A stretch of DNA of 64,000 nucleotides from Syntrophus buswellii (GCF_046097065.1 NZ_CP175563.1:1860001-1924000), one strand, 5' to 3'. Counted from the first letter of the stretch, positions 35,548 to 44,919 are shown. Made by a program: numbers and translations. The notes: generated from the letters alone by a model not told the origin.

Positions 35548-35764
35548 GAGGATCCTCATTGAAGGCAAATAGTTCAAGGCCGGCGCACATCCCGGGTCCC
35601 CTTGATCCAGCCCGCCCGGTTGAACGCCCGGGGGGGCTCCTGCCGATGGGTCTCCATTGTCGTGATGAGAACTTGCCAACCAGGCTCCAAAGGAGCTTAG
35701 GCTTCTTTTTCCTGGAGGCGCTGACAGGGGAGCTGCGTCACAGCCCGCAAAGATTTTCCGGAAA

Positions 35765-36415
35765 TCAGTCCATCTGAAAGAGATTATTTTTCTGGATATA
35801 GTGCCTGACCGGATCCGGCGTCAGGTACGTAATCGATTTTCCATGCCTGACCCTTGACCGGATGTCCGAAGATGAGATATCCAGGAAGGTCACCTTGCGG
35901 AAATAAATATGATGGCCTGTGGGCCCCCGATACCCGGAGGTTTTCTCATCATAGGTGAACTGAGCAGAAAATTCTTCCGGCAGCGCCCCGGACAGACCCA
36001 TATTTTCGTATCCCGGCCGTGTGAGAACGGCAAAATTGCACAAAAGCAGAAGCTTCTGCCACTCCTTCCACGTCTGGATGGCCTGAAAGGCATCCTGACC
36101 GAGGATGAAATAGATTTCAATCGACTTCAGATATTTGTTCAAAAAATACTCCACCGTTTCAATGGAGTAAGATTTTCCAGCCCGCTGATGCTCGACATCG
36201 GAAAAAGAAAAGGAGGGATTTCCTTCAATGGCGAGCCGAACCATCTGCGCCCGGTGATAGAAAGAGGTAATCTCCGCATCCAGCTTGTGGGGCGACTTCG
36301 ACGCCGGAATAAAAACAATCCGGTTCAATTCAAAGATCTCCCTTATTTCTTCGGCGCAGCGCAGATGCCCCATATGAATCGGATCAAAGGTTCCCCCCAG
36401 CAACCCCCACTTCAT
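35765..36415 (-). CDS. nadD: nicotinate-nucleotide adenylyltransferase
   Basis: A 216-residue enzyme that adenylates nicotinate mononucleotide in NAD synthesis. The nucleotidyltransferase signature GGTFDPIHMGHLR is at residues 7-19, with the C-terminal SSSDIRSRVRHGKSI (ISSTxIR-type motif). It overlaps the proA stop codon by ATGA, so the two are translationally coupled. Confidence 0.96.
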   Translation of the reverse strand: MKWGLLGGTFDPIHMGHLRCAEEIREIFELNRIVFIPASKSPHKLDAEITSFYHRAQMVRLAIEGNPSFSFSDVEHQRAGKSYSIETVEYFLNKYLKSIEIYFILGQDAFQAIQTWKEWQKLLLLCNFAVLTRPGYENMGLSGALPEEFSAQFTYDEKTSGYRGPTGHHIYFRKVTFLDISSSDIRSRVRHGKSITYLTPDPVRHYIQKNNLFQMD

Positions 36416-37668
36416 ACTCTCACCTGTCCATTTCCGTAAATGATGAATTTGGTCGTGGTCAACTCTTCCAATCCCATGGGGCCGTAAGCATGGAGTTTCG
36501 TTGTGCTGATCCCGATTTCCGCCCCAAGCCCCAATTGAAATCCGTCACTGAAGCGGGTAGAGGCATTCACCAGCACGGTGGAGGAGTTCACTTCGCTCAG
36601 AAACCTCTGAGCGTTGGCATAGTCCTTTGTGACGATGGCTTCCGTGTGGAGCGATCCGTAACGGGCGATATGATCCATGGCCTCATCCATATCGTCCACC
36701 ACCCGGATTGCGAGGATCAGATCCAGGTATTCCCGGTACCAGTCGTCTTCTTCCGCCTTATCGGCATCGGGAATGAAGACGCGGGTTTTTTCACAGCATC
36801 GAAGTTCGACCCCCTTCTCCCTGAGTTGACGGGCGATTTCCGGAAGAAAGCGTGGGGCCGCGTCCCGGTGAACCAGCAAGGTCTCCAGGGCGTTGCAGAC
36901 GCCCGGACGCTGAGTCTTGCCATTGATGCAGATGTTTGCCGCCATGTCCAGATCCGCATCGGCGTCTACAAAGACATGACACACCCCTTTGTAATGCTTG
37001 ATCACGGGGATTCTGGATTGCCGGACAACGGCACGGATGAGGTCCTCCCCGCCGCGGGGAATGATCAGGTCGATGTATTCTTCAAGCTGCAGCAGTTCAT
37101 ACACCGCCTCGCGCTCCGTCGTTTCAACGACCTGAATCGCCGCTTCCGGAAGCGAATGCTTTTTCAGAACATCCTGGAGAAGCCGCCCAATGGCGATATT
37201 GGAGTAAATGGCTTCAGATCCTCCGCGAAGGATGACGGCATTCCCCGATTTCAGGCAGAGCGCCGCTGCGTCAGCCGTGACATTGGGGCGCGACTCATAA
37301 ATAATCCCGATGACTCCCAGGGGGATTCTCATCCGGCCGACCATGAGGCCGTTGGGCCTCCGCCACATTGAGGTGACCTTTCCCACCGGATCGGACAGCG
37401 CCGCGACTTCGCGGATGCCGGTGGCCATATCCTGGATGGTTGATTCCTTCAATGTCAGCCGGTCGATCATGGCGGAAGCAAGACCGCTGTTTACCGCAAA
37501 GGTCACATCCTTCTTGTTCTCCTGCATCAGGTGGCTGGACTGCTGAAGAAGCTGTTCCGCCATATCCATCAGGGCCCGGTTCTTAACTTCCGTCGAGATT
37601 CGGGACAGTTTTCGGGAAGCCTCGCGGGCGCGATCCGCCACTTGCCTCATTTCTTCGCGAATATCCAT
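36412..37668 (-). CDS. proA: gamma-glutamyl phosphate reductase
   Basis: A 418-residue NADPH-dependent enzyme of the proline pathway making glutamate semialdehyde. The start at 37668 follows AAAGGAACGG; the frame extends to 37773 without homology. Catalytic Cys lies in RPGVCNALETLLV. Other markers: GVIGIIYESRPNVTADA, RGGSEAIYSN, GLGAEIGISTTKLHAYGP. proB is not in this window. Confidence 0.96.
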   Translation of the reverse strand: MDIREEMRQVADRAREASRKLSRISTEVKNRALMDMAEQLLQQSSHLMQENKKDVTFAVNSGLASAMIDRLTLKESTIQDMATGIREVAALSDPVGKVTSMWRRPNGLMVGRMRIPLGVIGIIYESRPNVTADAAALCLKSGNAVILRGGSEAIYSNIAIGRLLQDVLKKHSLPEAAIQVVETTEREAVYELLQLEEYIDLIIPRGGEDLIRAVVRQSRIPVIKHYKGVCHVFVDADADLDMAANICINGKTQRPGVCNALETLLVHRDAAPRFLPEIARQLREKGVELRCCEKTRVFIPDADKAEEDDWYREYLDLILAIRVVDDMDEAMDHIARYGSLHTEAIVTKDYANAQRFLSEVNSSTVLVNASTRFSDGFQLGLGAEIGISTTKLHAYGPMGLEELTTTKFIIYGNGQVRV

Positions 37669-37892
37669 TTGCCGTTCCTTTCCAGGTTGCACAAAATCAG
37701 ATTTTCTGGTGCCCGGATACAATAGCCGTTGACAGGAGATGAAATATTCGTGTAAAAACCCCAATCTTTCCAAATATCGATGGCCGGTTGCCTTGACGAA
37801 CCCATCCCTTGTCGCGAGCGGTGCTACTCTACAAAAATGCGTTCGTTCATGTCAAGGTCAAATGCCCGTGGCCCGGCGGGAAAAGCAGAACC

Positions 37893-38960
37893 ATGAACAG
37901 CATCCGCATCAAAGCAGGCCGGAAAACCTACGAGTTGATTCGCGATGGCGGGTTTTCCCTGGACCAGGTATCGACCTTTTTTGCTCCGGCGGCGGGTCCG
38001 CGATGGCTTGTTGCAACGGGCTTCGATCTGACCCTTCTCAAGGCGGGCTTTCTGGGGCGGAAAAGGCCGATCCAGCTGATCGGCTCCTCTTCCGGGGCTT
38101 GGCGTTTCGCGGCCTGGCTGCAGCCCGAAGCCGAAAAAAGCTACCGGAAACTCATGGATGCCTACATCCGGATGTCCTTCAGCCGCGAGGATTCCGCCCG
38201 GACGGTCATGGACAAGTTGATTGATGTGGTGAACGCCTATCTTGAAGACGACGCCCTCCCCTTCGCCCTGGCTTCCAAACAATACCGGCTGGCGGTCGTA
38301 ACAGCCCGATCGAGACATCTGGTTGCCTCCGAAACCATCTGGATACAGTCGTCGGGACTGCTTCTGTGCTTTCTCTTGAACGCCCTGAACCGCTCCCGTC
38401 TCTCTTCATTCCTCGAACGGGTGGTATTTTTCAGCGGACCGACACGCCCCCGCTTCAGCTTCCACCGCTCTTTTCACGGCTCTTTCGTTCCCTTGAATCA
38501 GGCGAATTTCAAGCAGGCGGTTCTTGCCTCCGGTGCCGTTCCCCTTGCCGTGGCCGGAATTCGAGACATTTATGGCGCGCCGCGGGGAATCTATCGTGAC
38601 GGCGGCCTGGTGGATTATCACCAGACCCACGATTTCGCCGAGAGGGACGACGAAGTGACCCTGTTTTTCCACTACCAGGGCCGCATCATTCCAGGATGGT
38701 TCGACAAGCGGCTCACGTACCGCAGCACACCCGCCGACGTCCTCGATCATACCCTGCTGGTCTTTCTCAGCGACGAATTTGTGGAACGGCTCCCCTTCGG
38801 CAAAATACCGGACAGGGACGATTTCCGGACGTTCGCCGATGACCCGGAAAGGCGGGTCCGCTATTGGCAGGAAACGGTGAGACTTTCTGAGTCCCTTGGC
38901 GAGCAGTTTCTGGAGCTTCTCGAAAGCGGAAAACTCAGAGAGACCGTTGAGCAGCTATGA
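37893..38960 (+). CDS. patatin-like phospholipase
   Basis: A 355-residue protein. The nucleophile elbow GxSxG is IGSSSGAWRF (about residue 69) and the catalytic Asp sits in YRDGGLVDYH (about residue 237), the Ser-Asp dyad of patatins. Start at 37893 is preferred, with purine-rich sequence upstream; the frame begins at 37809. Probably hydrolyses phospholipid or another lipid ester. Single gene, divergent from proA. Confidence 0.82.
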   Translation: MNSIRIKAGRKTYELIRDGGFSLDQVSTFFAPAAGPRWLVATGFDLTLLKAGFLGRKRPIQLIGSSSGAWRFAAWLQPEAEKSYRKLMDAYIRMSFSREDSARTVMDKLIDVVNAYLEDDALPFALASKQYRLAVVTARSRHLVASETIWIQSSGLLLCFLLNALNRSRLSSFLERVVFFSGPTRPRFSFHRSFHGSFVPLNQANFKQAVLASGAVPLAVAGIRDIYGAPRGIYRDGGLVDYHQTHDFAERDDEVTLFFHYQGRIIPGWFDKRLTYRSTPADVLDHTLLVFLSDEFVERLPFGKIPDRDDFRTFADDPERRVRYWQETVRLSESLGEQFLELLESGKLRETVEQL

Positions 38961-39461
38961 ATTGAGGCGTCAGATCAAAGACGTTCTTCATACGGTCTTT
39001 CTTTCGATACATCGGTAACGTTCGTCAAGATTTTCAGCCCTGGTATCATCTGATCAATTAACCCACAGAAAGGCTAAAAGCCCGCATTCGCGTCTAAGAT
39101 TCCAGCCTTCTGTCTCGAAAACAAATATCGTTGACAGTGCGGTTTTAACAGAATAGTATACTACCATGGTGGGAAAGTCGTTCTGTAAAGATTGCTTAGT
39201 TGTTGCCTAATAATGAACGCCGAGACATTCCTGTCGTTTTCGAGCACAAGATCTATTATCGGCCTTGAACCGGAGTGAGTGTGAGCAACATGATCAGGGA
39301 GTGCCTTAAATTACCGTTAGACCGTCGCCCTTGGGGAAAATAGCATCAAGGGCGACAAGCTCTTGAACTCCGCTTCTGTAAAATAAAGGCGGATACAAAC
39401 AGGTTCATTTAAGGACATCCATTGAAAAAACATTTAAATCAAAAATAAAGGAGAGGTCATC
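38961..39461. other. 501-bp region with promoter and structured leader
   Basis: No gene. Holds the promoter at 39131-39159 and a perfect 10-bp hairpin (GTCGCCCTTG 39324-39333 with CAAGGGCGAC 39347-39356), giving the gene at 39462 a leader of nearly 300 nt. Confidence 0.5.
39131..39159 (+). promoter_or_regulatory. predicted sigma70 promoter
   Basis: TTGACA at 39131-39136 and TAGTAT at 39154-39159, spacing 17 bp. Would drive the secreted protein gene at 39462 with a long leader. Confidence 0.6.
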
Positions 39462-39806
39462 ATGAAGAAAAGTCTGATCGTTTTGCTGGTTGCTGCAGCC
39501 GTTGTACTGAGCCTTTCGTTTGGTGCGGGGGCTACTTGCACCATAATCGGGACAATAAAACATACCATTGCCACCTCAGGTGGACAATATATCGATGTTG
39601 CGCCCTCCAATACAGGTTCTGTCTCTACTTATGTTTACAGGTACTGGATTCCCAACAGCTATAGCGGAATGGCAAGTGCAGCATCGTCAGCCAGGGGCGG
39701 TCATCAAACTGTGAGAGTGGTCGGCAGTGCTGCCAGCTGCCCAGCATCAGGTACGATAAGAAGTGCGGGAACCGCCACAACGCTGTATATTTTGATGAAT
39801 TATTAA
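39462..39806 (+). CDS. small secreted protein
   Basis: A 114-residue protein with a clear Sec signal peptide (MKKSLIVLLVAAAVVLSLSF, cleavage after AGA near residue 24). The mature part is small, rich in Ser, Thr, Gly and Ala, with two cysteines (positions 26 and about 93) that may form a disulfide, and looks beta-sheet rich. AAAGGAGAGG site before the ATG. Unrecognised. The long leader and strong translation signal suggest it is well expressed and regulated. Confidence 0.75.
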   Translation: MKKSLIVLLVAAAVVLSLSFGAGATCTIIGTIKHTIATSGGQYIDVAPSNTGSVSTYVYRYWIPNSYSGMASAASSARGGHQTVRVVGSAASCPASGTIRSAGTATTLYILMNY

Positions 39807-40491
39807 CGGTAATTCTGTCGCTTCGATTGTCCTGTGAACAGATGGTATTATGAAAAAGGACCTATTCTTTCTCCAACGGGTTCTGCGTCCGGCGATTGCG
39901 TATATGTTTCGACAAAATCAGAGGCCCCGACATGACAGAAAGATCCGCTAGTCGCAGATCTGCTGACGAAAAACGAGCCTTCCTGAACCAAAGGAGGGAA
40001 TCAAGCCTTTCATGGCGAGGACAACCCGGCATTCAGCAGCGGAAAAACAGACGGGTAGTGCCGATCATGTCTCTAACCCCTTACCTCCAGGAACCAGGAT
40101 GCTTCCCAGCCAAGGCCCTGATTGAACTATTCAGGGCCTTGGCGATAAAAAGGGGAGAAACAGCCCCCCGCGAAGTCATCAATTTTTCCAGGACAGACCC
40201 CAATTTAGGAATACCCACCTAGGAAGTCAGAACATCATCCAACCGCAACACAGAAAGAACGCATTGAGCTAAAAGACCACTGGCAGGAAGAGTTTCCCCA
40301 AATCCGCCACCTCCATTGGCGGAATGAAACATTCATCAAAATTATCCGTGAGGGAATTTCGGCTTTGATGCAGATCCATCAATTCTGGGCTTACATGTTT
40401 TCAACAAGACTTGAGTTGACGGCAACCCGATCCTGCCCCATTCTTAAGAACATTTAAGCTGCTGTCATTTCGCAGAAAATCTTCCCGAGCT
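39807..40491. other. 685-bp region without a confident gene
   Basis: A 108-codon frame at 39896-40222 has doubtful composition and only a weak signal at the internal ATG 39932. A startless frame around 40230-40457 (WQEEFPQIRHLHWRNETF, FWAYMFSTRLEL) may be a remnant. A strong hairpin lies at 40109-40143. Confidence 0.35.
40109..40143. repeat. perfect 13-bp inverted repeat
   Basis: GCCAAGGCCCTGA (40109-40121) and TCAGGGCCTTGGC (40131-40143), loop of 9 nt. A-rich rather than T-rich flank on the plus strand, so not a standard terminator. Confidence 0.55.
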
Positions 40492-40857
40492 TCAACTGTC
40501 CTGACCCTGGTCCGGGGGTAGGACGTCCGAGTTGGGCGGCATGACCTCCTCGTCTGGCGGCATGACCTCCTCGTCTGGCGGCATGACATCCTCGTCTGGC
40601 GGCATGACATCCTCGTCTGGCGGCATGACATCCTCGTCTGGTGGCATGATGTCTTCCTCTGGCAGGATGGCGTCCGACTTCGGTGGGATGACGTCCTGGT
40701 CCGGCGGTACGATGTCCGAGTCCGGCGGCACGACGTCATGAGTCAGGCTCATGTATGCAGACTTGGCATGAGGGATATTATGTGGCGAAATCACAAAAAA
40801 GGCGAGAAAACCACACATCGCTAAAAATATGTTAAGAGGATTCTTTTTTCTGTTCAT
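40492..40857 (-). CDS. exported heptad-repeat protein (D-V-M-P-P-D-E repeats)
   Basis: A 121-residue protein with a signal peptide (IFLAMCGFLAFFVISPH) and then 11 tandem copies of a 7-residue unit, residues 41-117, ending GQDS. Units run from DVVPPDS through DIMPPDE and DVMPPDE to EVMPPNS and DVLPPDQ. The mature protein is acidic and Pro-rich, with no room for a folded domain, so a periplasmic or surface spacer or a cation-binding chain is likely. The central units are identical at DNA level, so recent copy-number change is probable. Weak ribosome binding site. Confidence 0.6.
   Translation of the reverse strand: MNRKKNPLNIFLAMCGFLAFFVISPHNIPHAKSAYMSLTHDVVPPDSDIVPPDQDVIPPKSDAILPEEDIMPPDEDVMPPDEDVMPPDEDVMPPDEEVMPPDEEVMPPNSDVLPPDQGQDS
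40507..40737. repeat. 21-bp tandem repeat inside the heptad-repeat gene
   Basis: Eleven degenerate 21-bp units; five central ones (about 40536-40640) are nearly identical. In-frame with the minus-strand gene, so copy-number changes preserve the reading frame. Confidence 0.85.
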
Positions 40858-41294
40858 ATGTTTTTCCGAATGGGAGCGGCCAAGCGGTTATGCCATGCCG
40901 GGAAATTAGTACTATCACTTTGAGCCTCTTTGCAGCATTGTTTTTCAGTTAATCTCTCCGGATTCGTTTTAATGAAGGGAAAGTTAATTCCTGATTTTGT
41001 ACAGGATGACCGTTGAAAATTTTTTCCGACACGACAGGCTGATGTTTGATTTATCCATTTACCCTTGGCTTTCCGTGGATGGCATAATATCTCAACCATA
41101 GATCCCTCTGGATAAGGACATCCCCTTTCCTTTTTTCAAAATGCTCAGCTCACAGATGCATTGACTTCGCATATACGGGAGTGGTAAAGGCACCGTTTAG
41201 AACGACTCAAAAGCTTCTACGAAGATCCCTTAAAAGACTGACGTGATCCCCCTCTTCCTTTAAAGGCTTATTCTTCCAAAGAAGGAGAAAGATT
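40858..41294. other. intergenic region, 437 bp
   Basis: Divergent promoter region between the repeat protein and the TMEM165/GDT1-family gene. An 81-codon minus-strand frame at 40854-41099 is Cys- and Asn-rich with no ribosome binding site and is not called. Confidence 0.4.
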
Positions 41295-41867
41295 TTGGAG
41301 ACCCTCTTCTGGTCCACTGCCATTGTTGCCATTGCTGAAATGGGCGACAAGACTCAGCTCCTTTCTTTTGTCCTGGCGGCAAAATTCAGGAGCAGGCTGC
41401 CGATCATCCTCGGCATTCTCTTCGCAACCCTGGCGAATCACTTCGCCGCAGGTGCCTTGGGATCCTGGCTTTCAAGTCTTGTGTCTCCCGATATTTTGAG
41501 ATGGATTGTCGCCCTTTCTTTTTTCGGGTTCGGAGCCTGGGCGCTCGTACCCGACAGGTTGGAAGAAAATCGAAATCTCAAGGGCGCCGGGGTCTTTTTT
41601 ACAACCCTGATCGCCTTTTTCCTGGTGGAGATGGGCGATAAGACCCAGCTTGCCACGATTGCCCTGGCTGCCCGCTACGACTCACTGGTCGCCGTTGTGC
41701 TTGGAACAACGACAGGAATGATGATCGCCAACATCCCAGCAGTCCTGATCGGAGAGTCACTCGCTCATCGAATCAACATGAAGATCATGCGCTGGGTGGC
41801 GGCGGCGCTGTTTGTGATCCTGGGTATTCTTGCCCTGCTTGCTCCGGCAGCAGGGATGCGGTATTGA
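41295..41867 (+). CDS. TMEM165/GDT1 (UPF0016) family manganese/calcium transporter
   Basis: A 190-residue protein with six helices and the duplicated signature E-x-G-D-K-T: AEMGDKTQLLSF near residue 16 and VEMGDKTQLATI near residue 117. The internal repeat is typical of the family, which exports Mn2+ or Ca2+/H+. Start is TTG at 41295, seven bases after AAGGAG. Converges with the gene at 41894. Confidence 0.92.
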   Translation: METLFWSTAIVAIAEMGDKTQLLSFVLAAKFRSRLPIILGILFATLANHFAAGALGSWLSSLVSPDILRWIVALSFFGFGAWALVPDRLEENRNLKGAGVFFTTLIAFFLVEMGDKTQLATIALAARYDSLVAVVLGTTTGMMIANIPAVLIGESLAHRINMKIMRWVAAALFVILGILALLAPAAGMRY

Positions 41868-41893
41868 TCTTCCCGAAGCCGTGGAATCTTCAA

Positions 41894-42640
41894 TCAGGCG
41901 CCCTGCCTGGTTTTGAATTTTGAAAGCTCCCGCCAGATCGTATTATACAGATCGGGCACCCAGGAGGGATCGGACACTCTGCCGGGGTTGGGTCCGTACT
42001 TCCGCATATCATGGGGGGTGATGATCACATTGACATTGTTCGGACCTGTCTTTGCGACAAGGACGAACAGCTCCTCAATGGCGGTATCGCCAACGGCAAG
42101 GCACCCATGGGATTTATCCTTTCCGTGAATGAATATATCACCTCCCAGATTGGATCTGTTTTCATCACGAGCCCTCTGAAGGTCATAATCATTGGGATAA
42201 TTGATTTTCATGGACAGATGAAACTGGCTGGCCGGATTCAGGGCGATGATCTGATAGATGCCCTCGGGAACCTGGCGGTCTCCCCTTCTCAGTTTGGGGC
42301 CATGCCAGCCGCTTGCAGCCAGGATTTCATAGTCGCGTACATGGGTCCATTTGCCTTCATTTTCAGCCCAGACCTCAAGGACCATTTCTTCTTTCACGAC
42401 AACAAAACTGAGACGGAAAGAGGGGTATGGGACACCGGTCCGATCGAAAAAGGGTTTTATTCGGGCCTCGGCCCTCGGACCGATCGTACTGAGCACCCTC
42501 TCCACTCCGAATTCCTCGTAAAGGGCACCTTCCTGAGGACCGGTAACAGCGGCTTCGCAGCCACATCCGGAAACCATAACGCAAAGCCAAACCGCAACAG
42601 CGTAAAGTGCCATGCATCCTGTACGTTTACAATTCAGCAT
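41894..42640 (-). CDS. YafK/DpaA-type L,D-transpeptidase-fold lipoprotein
   Basis: A 248-residue protein with a lipobox (VMVSGC). The YkuD-fold catalytic motif is HGKDKSHGCLAVGD, with His and the Cys nucleophile. The layout (PEGIYQIIALNP, LSMKINYPNDYD) matches the YafK branch; Escherichia coli YafK/DpaA removes Braun lipoprotein from peptidoglycan rather than attaching it. It stands next to a LysM-YkuD gene (42779) and an Lpp-like gene (43807). A closely similar set occurs at 56944-59800. Confidence 0.82.
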   Translation of the reverse strand: MLNCKRTGCMALYAVAVWLCVMVSGCGCEAAVTGPQEGALYEEFGVERVLSTIGPRAEARIKPFFDRTGVPYPSFRLSFVVVKEEMVLEVWAENEGKWTHVRDYEILAASGWHGPKLRRGDRQVPEGIYQIIALNPASQFHLSMKINYPNDYDLQRARDENRSNLGGDIFIHGKDKSHGCLAVGDTAIEELFVLVAKTGPNNVNVIITPHDMRKYGPNPGRVSDPSWVPDLYNTIWRELSKFKTRQGA

Positions 42641-42778
42641 GATTCATGTATGCTCCATTGAAATTTAATCCCGGACAGCCGCCCCTGTCCTCCAATGGCT
42701 CTTGCCAAAGATGTTCCAAACTGACATCAGGTCTTCAAAAAGTAAAGATTACGCTCTTAATAGTGATTTATAGCCTTT

Positions 42779-43657
42779 ATGACAAGATTATTTTTCTTCT
42801 TTTTACTTCTGGCTCTGTTTCTGCCCCCCGCCGTGGCCCAGGGAGAATTTTTTTCCCTGGCGCCGTCGGACACGGTTGTTGGGGCCATCAGGACTTACAG
42901 CGTTGAACGGGGAGAATCCCTGATTGAAATCGCCAGGAAATTCGAACTGGGGTACAATGAAATCACCGAGGCGAATCCAGGAGTGGACCCTTTTGTACCC
43001 GGCGAGGGAACACCGGTGAGGATTCCTACCATGTGGATCCTGCCCGACATGGAGATGTCGGAACAGATTCTCATCAATCTTTCCGAGTATCGCCTGTATT
43101 ACTTTTTTGAATCCGGGGGGTCACGATTCCTGGAAACGTTCCCTATCGGCATCGGCAGAGAAGGCCACGACACGCCCGTGGGGGAATTCAAGGTGATCGA
43201 GAAGATCGCCAATCCGCCCTGGCATGTTCCCGAATCCATCCGGCTTGAAAAGCCTGAACTACCGCCGGTGGTGCCTCCGGGACCCGACAATCCGCTGGGC
43301 ACTCACGCCCTGAGGCTGTCCGACCAAAGCATCCTCATTCACGGTACAGACAAGCCTTTTGCCATCGGCAGAATGGCCAGTCACGGCTGCATAAGGCTTT
43401 ATCCTGAGGACATTCCGATTCTTTACACGCTGGTGCCAAACGGTGTCCGCACGATCATCGTGCGCCAGCCTGTCAAAGTGGGCGTCCACGGCGGCAGGCT
43501 TTATCTGGAGGTGCACAACGATCCGTACGTTGAAACGACCCTGGCTGATGCCGCGGCATTGCTGATCCGAAGAGGTCTTCTTGGAAGGACGGATGTTTCG
43601 AAATTGCGGAATGCCTTTGAAAAGAAAGACGGGATGCCGACCGATATAACCCAGTAA
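42779..43657 (+). CDS. LysM-L,D-transpeptidase (ErfK/YbiS type)
   Basis: A 292-residue exported protein. Signal peptide (LFFFFLLLALFLPPAVA), LysM domain (YSVERGESLIEIARKFELG, about 40-85), then a YkuD catalytic domain with HGTDKPFAIGRMASHGCIRL and the Cys nucleophile. This arrangement is that of the ErfK/YbiS/YcfS enzymes that attach the C-terminal Lys of Braun lipoprotein to diaminopimelate. The lipoprotein at 43807 is the natural candidate substrate. Confidence 0.88.
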   Translation: MTRLFFFFLLLALFLPPAVAQGEFFSLAPSDTVVGAIRTYSVERGESLIEIARKFELGYNEITEANPGVDPFVPGEGTPVRIPTMWILPDMEMSEQILINLSEYRLYYFFESGGSRFLETFPIGIGREGHDTPVGEFKVIEKIANPPWHVPESIRLEKPELPPVVPPGPDNPLGTHALRLSDQSILIHGTDKPFAIGRMASHGCIRLYPEDIPILYTLVPNGVRTIIVRQPVKVGVHGGRLYLEVHNDPYVETTLADAAALLIRRGLLGRTDVSKLRNAFEKKDGMPTDITQ

Positions 43658-43806
43658 TTCCGGAATGCGGCTTACCGGAATGAAAAGCGGGGATCTAAGC
43701 CGGCCATGGGAAACACGGGACGTTGCGTTTCTTGAAGACGAGTTTTGATTCTTGCCGGGGCCGCTCCTGCATCCTGGCACAGGAGTCCGGCCCCCGCAAG
43801 AATTGC

Positions 43807-44175
43807 CTATTTTCTCTGGTGCAGTTCAAAAGCCTTTTCGGCTTTCTTTGCAGCAGCCTCCGACCTTCTTGCCGCAGCCTCGGCCCTGTCCGCAGCGATG
43901 TCACCCTGATTGCGGCTCTCCTTAGCCGTTTGCAGAGCCTCTGCCGCATCTCTCGCCGCTTTGTCCGCTTCAGCCTTGGCTGCGCTGCAGCCGGCCTCAA
44001 GTTTCGTGACCCTCTCTCCCAACTGCGTTGAGGAATCCCTGGATGCGGCTTCCAGCTTGGAGATTCTGTCCGCCAGGGGATCGGTCTGCTGCCTGACATA
44101 ATCCTTGGATGCACAGCCATAGGAGATGACCAGCACAAGGCTCATCAATAGCATGAAAACAATGGATTTTCTCAT
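43807..44175 (-). CDS. Lpp-like alanine-rich coiled-coil lipoprotein
   Basis: A 122-residue lipoprotein (lipobox VISYGC) with a strong GGGAGG site. The mature part is one long helix with alanine- and charge-rich heptads (AAARRSEAAAKKAEKAFE) and it ends in Lys (HQRK), as Braun lipoprotein ends in RK. Much longer than Escherichia coli Lpp (58 residues mature). A second paralogue lies at 59513. Probably linked to peptidoglycan by the neighbouring L,D-transpeptidase (inference). An overlapping frame at 43695-44138 is rejected. Confidence 0.85.
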   Translation of the reverse strand: MRKSIVFMLLMSLVLVISYGCASKDYVRQQTDPLADRISKLEAASRDSSTQLGERVTKLEAGCSAAKAEADKAARDAAEALQTAKESRNQGDIAADRAEAAARRSEAAAKKAEKAFELHQRK

Positions 44176-44580
44176 TTCTTCACCTCCCTTCCGCCTGAAA
44201 TATACTGCAGCTTAATGCCAAAGATGAAGAGTTTCAACCCATAAAATGCCTTTTGCCTGTGCGGCTTGAAACTTGTGACCAGAAATCGCCCGTCCAACCG
44301 GGTCTCTATCGCTCTCGTTCCCTTCAACCCCGACTCCTTCCCCGGCAGGATCTTCCGATTTCAACGGCCCCTGTGATGGCGCAGGGTGGCACGTCCTTCT
44401 TTCGGGACCCGGTTTCTTTATCCCCGCTCTTATCCTTACAGAGAACCCGATCCTCAGCGATTGAAAAATGAAGAATAAATCTGTTTACATTACGGGGTCA
44501 AAAGATCATATTGAAGTGAAGAACCGCTCCGGAAGCTCTATAGGGACAGGCCCGGGGCTCAAATTCACAGAGGATGAACA
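44176..44580. other. intergenic region, 405 bp
   Basis: Divergent region between the Lpp-like gene and the lipoprotein gene at 44581. No gene, RNA or repeat recognised. Confidence 0.4.
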
Positions 44581-44919
44581 ATGAACGGAAAGAGAAACGT
44601 CGTTTTTTTTCTTTTTTTGATGGCGGCAGCGCTGATTGCAACCGCATGCTCGACGCGGACTCAGGAACTCCTTGCCGAGGATTATATGAAAATGGGAAAT
44701 GAGGATCTTCTCCGCTACTTCTATCGCCTGGACGATGAGATCCAGCGTCAGGAAATGCCGCAGGGTCCGGAAGTCGGGTTCGGAATAGGAACATTCGGTC
44801 ATCACAGCGGCATAGGTCTCGGAATCGGAACAGGCTCCCTGGGTTATACGGCCGATGAGCTCAGAAAACGCAGGATCGATGTCCGGCTGGAATTGAAAAA
44901 ACGGGGGTTGAATCCCTGA
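44581..44919 (+). CDS. small lipoprotein with Gly-rich segment
   Basis: A 112-residue lipoprotein (lipobox IATAC; AGAGGATG site before the ATG). A helical part (ELLAEDYMKMGNEDLLRYFY) is followed by a Gly-rich repetitive stretch (GFGIGTFGHHSGIGLGIGTG) and a charged C-terminal helix. No family recognised. Possibly outer-membrane. Confidence 0.7.
   Translation: MNGKRNVVFFLFLMAAALIATACSTRTQELLAEDYMKMGNEDLLRYFYRLDDEIQRQEMPQGPEVGFGIGTFGHHSGIGLGIGTGSLGYTADELRKRRIDVRLELKKRGLNP

Noticed and set aside
39896..40222. 108-codon open frame
   Set aside because: TTG start without a site, and the 13-bp hairpin lies inside it; composition is not convincingly protein-like. Left as a possibility within the gap entry.
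40507..40737. Regular repeats that might be a CRISPR array
   Set aside because: The units are 21 bp, directly adjacent without spacers, and encode in-frame heptads on the minus strand.
40854..41099. 81-codon minus-strand open frame
   Set aside because: No translation signal, unusual Cys and Asn content, and it occupies the probable promoter of the heptad-repeat gene.
43695..44138. 147-codon open frame on the minus strand overlapping the Lpp-like gene
   Set aside because: It is another frame of the same strand; the frame at 43807-44175 has a lipobox, a coiled coil and a strong ribosome binding site.
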